This document shows positions 62,788 to 64,000 of a DNA stretch of 64,000 bases, piece by piece. A program made the position numbers and the translations under genes. How positions within the stretch are numbered: the first letter of the stretch is position 1; every line of letters starts with the position of its first letter. Under the pieces are notes generated by a model. It worked only from the letters and a program-made list of their open reading frames with translations, did not search any database and was not told where the DNA came from. The DNA comes from Petrocella atlantisensis. GTDB taxonomy: Bacteria; Bacillota; Clostridia; Lachnospirales; Vallitaleaceae. The stretch is taken from NCBI RefSeq assembly GCF_900538275.1, contig NZ_LR130778.1, positions 3,158,001-3,222,000 on the forward strand. Reading direction: 5' to 3'.

Positions 62788-63978
62788 ATGATAGTTGAAC
62801 CGAAAGTCAGAGGATTCATATGTACAACTGCCCACCCAGAAGGATGTGCAGCAAGTGTCAATCATCAAATAGCTTATGTTAAAAATCAAGGCACTTTAGA
62901 AGGCCCAAAGAATGTACTGATTATCGGTGCATCAACCGGTTATGGTTTGGCGACGAGAATCGTATCCATGGCTGGGTGTAGCGCCAATACCCTTGGTGTC
63001 TTTTATGAAAGAGAATCCAACGGAAAAAAAACAGCAACGGCTGGTTGGTATAATACAGCAGCTTTTGAAGTGGCTGCAACTGATGCAGGTTTGTATGCTT
63101 CAAGTATAAACGGCGATGCCTTTTCACATGAGATTAAAGAACAAGCAATAGAAAAAATCAAAAAGGAAATGGGTAAAATAGATCTCGTGGTCTACTCACT
63201 CGCTGCTCCTAGAAGAATAGATCCTGACACAGGTGAGAAATATGGATCTGTACTTAAACCGATTGGACAATCATATACAAACAAATCCATTGATGTTATG
63301 CAAGGTCAAATAACAGAAGCCACAATTGAACCTGCAACGACAGAAGAGATTGAAAACACCATCAAAGTTATGGGTGGCGAAGACTGGGAATTATGGATTA
63401 AAAAACTTTTGGAAGCAGATGTGTTGGCGGAAGGTGTAAGAACCATTGCCTATTCTTATATTGGTCCGGATATCACTTTAGCTATGTACCGTGAAGGAAC
63501 CATAGGTAAAGCGAAGGAGCATCTTGAACACACCGCTAAGGACCTTACAGCCTTGCTAAAAGACTTAGAAGGTGTTGCCTATGTGACCGTTGCAAAAGCG
63601 TTGGTGACACAAGCCAGTGCAGCTATTCCTATTGTTCCGCTCTATATTGGTGCACTGTACAAGGTTATGAAGGCAAAAGGTACCCATGAAGGGTGTATTG
63701 AACAGATTTATAGATTGTTTAAGGACTTTTTGTATGCCGATGAGGTTAAGACAGACGAAGAGGGTCGTATTCGTACAGATGATTATGAAATGGAAGCAGA
63801 TGTACAACACGATGCAATAGCATTATTTGATCAAGTAACTACAGATACTTTGCAGCAAGTGCTGGATATTCAGTCTTATCAAGATGAGTTTTTCAAGCTT
63901 TTTGGCTTTGGTTTTGATGAAGTGGACTATGAGCAAGACGTTGAGGTTAAGGTGGATATACCGAGTATTGAGTTATAA
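62788..63978 (+). CDS. fabV: Trans-2-enoyl-ACP/CoA reductase, FabV/TER family
   Basis: It reduces trans-2-enoyl thioesters with NADH, either in fatty acid elongation (FabV) or in butyrate-type fermentation (TER). The cofactor motif is LIIGASTGYGLATR, followed by VVYSLAAPRRIDPDTG. The active-site Y-x8-K pattern is in LAMYREGTIGKAKEHLE. Length is 396. AGGAG precedes the ATG. The FabT-like operator in front suggests a role in lipid synthesis, but sequence alone does not decide between ACP and CoA substrates. Confidence 0.93.
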   Translation: MIVEPKVRGFICTTAHPEGCAASVNHQIAYVKNQGTLEGPKNVLIIGASTGYGLATRIVSMAGCSANTLGVFYERESNGKKTATAGWYNTAAFEVAATDAGLYASSINGDAFSHEIKEQAIEKIKKEMGKIDLVVYSLAAPRRIDPDTGEKYGSVLKPIGQSYTNKSIDVMQGQITEATIEPATTEEIENTIKVMGGEDWELWIKKLLEADVLAEGVRTIAYSYIGPDITLAMYREGTIGKAKEHLEHTAKDLTALLKDLEGVAYVTVAKALVTQASAAIPIVPLYIGALYKVMKAKGTHEGCIEQIYRLFKDFLYADEVKTDEEGRIRTDDYEMEADVQHDAIALFDQVTTDTLQQVLDIQSYQDEFFKLFGFGFDEVDYEQDVEVKVDIPSIEL

Positions 63979-64000
63979 GAGATATATATTAATAGCAGTA

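Noticed and set aside
1-64000. Defence island, prophage or conjugative element
   Set aside because: Apart from the single decayed IS110, gene content and orders are typical chromosomal ones; no integrase, phage, restriction or toxin-antitoxin gene was recognised.

Overview
The window looks like chromosomal DNA of a low-GC anaerobic or fermentative Firmicute, most likely class Clostridia. Supporting signs are the gene orders iscR-iscS-iscU-mnmA, dgt-dnaG-rpoD-trmK-nif3 and cggR-gapA-pgk-tpiA-gpmI, a TGS-fused nucleoside kinase, a CBS-containing inorganic pyrophosphatase, a FabV-type enoyl reductase, a D-lactate dehydrogenase, strong GGAGG ribosome binding sites and Firmicute-style leaders. No species can be fixed from the sequence alone. 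No phage, plasmid, CRISPR array, tRNA or rRNA was seen. The only mobile element is one decayed IS110-type insertion.

Layout. (1) 1-11.5 kb: a chemosensory cluster: a partial degenerate histidine kinase, CheY, CheA, CheW, a receptor with a zinc-binding (CZB-like) domain placed outside the cell, CheR, CheB, CheD, a hybrid kinase and an orphan receiver. No flagellar genes and no CheC accompany it here. (2) 11.5-17.6 kb: Ogt, an S-layer-homology protein paired with a large exported vWA protein, RluF, an unknown membrane protein and a YwbE-family protein. (3) 17.6-25.9 kb: a candidate flavin-based extracellular electron transfer locus: Ndh2 with a C-terminal membrane extension, a polyprenyl diphosphate synthase, an FMN-binding lipoprotein, a CitA/DcuS-type two-component system and a UbiA-type prenyltransferase. 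The decayed IS110 copy separates the last gene from the rest. (4) 26-34 kb: two tandem cold-shock genes with duplicated leaders, then transport and housekeeping genes. (5) 34.3-42.3 kb: a DNA replication/sigma factor operon running on into TrmK, Nif3, a nucleoside kinase and a pseudouridine synthase. (6) 42.3-46.1 kb: a probable 6S RNA and the opposite-strand aromatic operon hisC-tyrA-aroA. (7) 46.7-55 kb: an EF-G-like GTPase with an altered G4 motif, the iron-sulfur/tRNA thiolation operon, a PHP phosphatase and a Na/phosphate cotransporter. (8) 55-64 kb: D-lactate dehydrogenase with a cysteine tail, the CggR-controlled lower glycolysis operon, and FabV behind a perfect palindromic operator.

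How the parts fit. Lower glycolysis makes NADH. LdhA and FabV are fermentative or biosynthetic NADH sinks, and Ndh2 with a (demethyl)menaquinone-type lipid and a flavoprotein lipoprotein would be a membrane route for the same electrons. The most interesting points for follow-up are the electron transfer locus and its regulatory DNA, the extracytoplasmic zinc-binding chemoreceptor, the possible IS110 bridge-RNA end, the duplicated hairpin leaders of the cold-shock genes, and the palindromic operator of fabV.
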